From Bacteroidia bacterium (GTDB lineage Bacteria; Bacteroidota; Bacteroidia; Bacteroidales; VadinHA17), in NCBI GenBank assembly GCA_026391215.1, contig JAPLDX010000068.1, positions 1 to 64,000 on the forward strand: a stretch of 64,000 nucleotides of DNA. The letters run 5' to 3'. Shown here one piece after another: positions 62,952 to 64,000 of the stretch. The first letter of the stretch is position 1; each line of letters starts with the position of its first letter. The translations under genes were made by a program, and so were the position numbers. The notes beneath the pieces were generated by a model. It had not been told where the DNA came from, searched no databases, and saw nothing but the letters and a program-made list of their open reading frames with translations.

Positions 62952-64000
62952 TTATCTTATTCTATCATTTTCTTCAGGTTTTTCAGGTTTATCAGCTCGT
63001 CTGGTAACAGTTTCGGTTTTGGTCTCAGCCGGAGCACTTTTGCGTTCCGGCTGGCTTTCTGCAGGTCTGGAAACCTTGGGAGCTTCCTCTCTCTGAGCTG
63101 GTTCAGGTCTGCTGACGACTCTTTCAGCCGGCTCCGGCCTGGAGATCACCCTTTCCTGAACTGGTTCAGGTTCCCTTCTGGTCTCAACAGCCTTTTCAGA
63201 CGGTTCAGGCCTTGAAGCTGGTCTCTCATAACCGGTGTCAGCCGGTCTGCGAACCGGGGCAGAAGCTTCATCTGAAGAGGACTTCGTCACGGGCCTTTCC
63301 TCAACAGTGGTTGTTGACCTTCTTACATCTCCTGTATTCTGATCAGATGATGATTTTATTACAGGTCTATCATCAACAGTTGTGGTTGATCTGCGTGAGG
63401 TACCTGTGCTCTGACGGTTGGAGGGATCAGTAGCGCTCCTGCTGTTTGTAACATTATCTGAACGTCTGGTGCTGCCTGTGGTGTTACTCGTAGTTGCCTG
63501 GTCACGGGTTGACTGAGAGACTGACCTTCTGGTCTGGCTGATAACGGGAGTATTCTCCTGTGTCCTTTTTTCCTGATCAGGATGAGTTGAGGTGAAAAGA
63601 ACCTCGCCATCACGCCTCTGTTCAGGGTGTGAATAAGTGGATTTATATTTACCGTCATTGATGTTATGGTCAATTTGCGGTGAATGTGAACGTATCCCTG
63701 AGTAATAAAAGTCATTATATCCATGGTAGCGGGGATGATCCCAATGATGGTAATGATTGTAGTAATGATGGCACCAGTTATAATGATAACCGTAGTAGTA
63801 GTGCCAGTAGTATGGCTGCCATGGATCCCAGTAAGGAGGGTAATAACCCCAGTACCATGAAGAATGCCACATGACATAATCAGGGTAATACATGAATCTT
63901 ATCATCGGCCAGTCGGCTATTTCATAAAAATCAGTATAAACAATGGTTACATTGCTCTTACTGTTCTTCTTACCCAGGTAGCCGGGATTAGGAGTCTCCT
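62952..64000 (-). CDS. Tyr/Trp/His-rich protein with Ser/Pro/Arg repeat tail (5' end beyond window)
   Basis: The reading frame stays open to the last base of the window, so the N-terminus is missing; an internal ATG at 63905 is not its true start. The visible upstream part reads NVTIVYTDFYEIADWP. From 63905 the next 68 residues hold 21 Tyr, 8 Trp and 10 His, with almost no hydrophobic aliphatics. The tail has repeated units (RRSTTTVxxRPVxKSSSD twice; RPEPA units several times) and is rich in Arg, Ser, Pro and Glu. I do not know the family. It may be surface-exposed, metal-binding or an adhesive/cross-linked structural protein. Confidence 0.65.
   Translation of the reverse strand, partial: ETPNPGYLGKKNSKSNVTIVYTDFYEIADWPMIRFMYYPDYVMWHSSWYWGYYPPYWDPWQPYYWHYYYGYHYNWCHHYYNHYHHWDHPRYHGYNDFYYSGIRSHSPQIDHNINDGKYKSTYSHPEQRRDGEVLFTSTHPDQEKRTQENTPVISQTRRSVSQSTRDQATTSNTTGSTRRSDNVTNSRSATDPSNRQSTGTSRRSTTTVDDRPVIKSSSDQNTGDVRRSTTTVEERPVTKSSSDEASAPVRRPADTGYERPASRPEPSEKAVETRREPEPVQERVISRPEPAERVVSRPEPAQREEAPKVSRPAESQPERKSAPAETKTETVTRRADKPEKPEENDRIR

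Noticed and set aside
63359..63877. Ile/Thr-rich open frame overlapping the Tyr/Trp/His-rich gene in another frame
   Set aside because: It is a frame-shifted reading of the TAT/CAT-rich codons of the real gene; the chosen frame remains open to the window edge and ends before a terminator.

Overview
The window is chromosomal DNA of a member of the Bacteroidota, most likely an anaerobic or microaerobic Bacteroidales-like lineage. The evidence is a SprA/Sov type IX secretion channel, a SusC/SusD pair, many signal-peptide lipoproteins, promoters of the TTTG / TAnnTTTG type, genes without Shine-Dalgarno sequences, a stand-alone superoxide reductase and the futalosine (MqnC) menaquinone route. No rRNA, tRNA or CRISPR array was seen.

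Layout. (1) 0-9.1 kb, minus strand: a small secreted unknown protein, an M14 carboxypeptidase, a GH3 beta-glucosidase lipoprotein, another small secreted protein, and a large CBM9-like/DUF5916 outer-membrane protein. (2) 9.2-13.3 kb, plus strand: superoxide reductase, an M23 peptidase, dxr, rseP and tatA; mqnC lies convergent. (3) 14.7-25.2 kb: pepA-pdxA-ruvA-sprA, a tightly spaced run. (4) 25.4-33.3 kb: an alpha-glucan/maltose cluster (MFS importer, beta-phosphoglucomutase, GH65 phosphorylase, two GH13 enzymes). (5) 33.5-36.9 kb: a GH130-like lipoprotein, a DUF1080 protein and a Tat-exported Gfo/Idh/MocA oxidoreductase. (6) 36.9-52.4 kb, minus strand: susC-susD followed by three giant FG-GAP/ASPIC-UnbV lipoproteins and a small lipoprotein, with a divergent LacI regulator. 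(7) 53.8-58.9 kb: gcvH, then convergent rimP-nusA-infB. (8) 59-64 kb: a PflX-like radical SAM protein, a DUF6629 membrane protein, a second Tat Gfo/Idh/MocA protein, a DUF559 nuclease-like gene inside an inverted-repeat element, and the 3' part of an extremely Tyr/Trp/His-rich protein cut by the window edge.

How the genes work together. Surface and periplasmic GH13 enzymes would trim alpha-glucans to maltose. The MFS protein imports it, GH65 phosphorolyses it, and PgmB feeds glucose 6-phosphate to glycolysis. An AAACGTTTGAAA motif occurs both upstream of this operon and in the susC/lacI divergent region, so the LacI protein may tie the two loci together. The DUF1080/Gfo module suggests oxidative (3-keto) sugar processing outside the cytoplasm.

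The two most unusual items are these. First, a 581-bp element at 62282-62862 has perfect 12-bp ends and perfect 26-bp inner inverted repeats around a DUF559 gene; shorter, gene-less relatives with the same two-hairpin plan occur at 31279-31389 and 13379-13472, and a solo half at 14629-14649. Second, the tandem FG-GAP/ASPIC proteins each carry exactly seven calcium-loop motifs before and seven after the ASPIC/UnbV domain, implying paired propellers linked to a SusCD importer.
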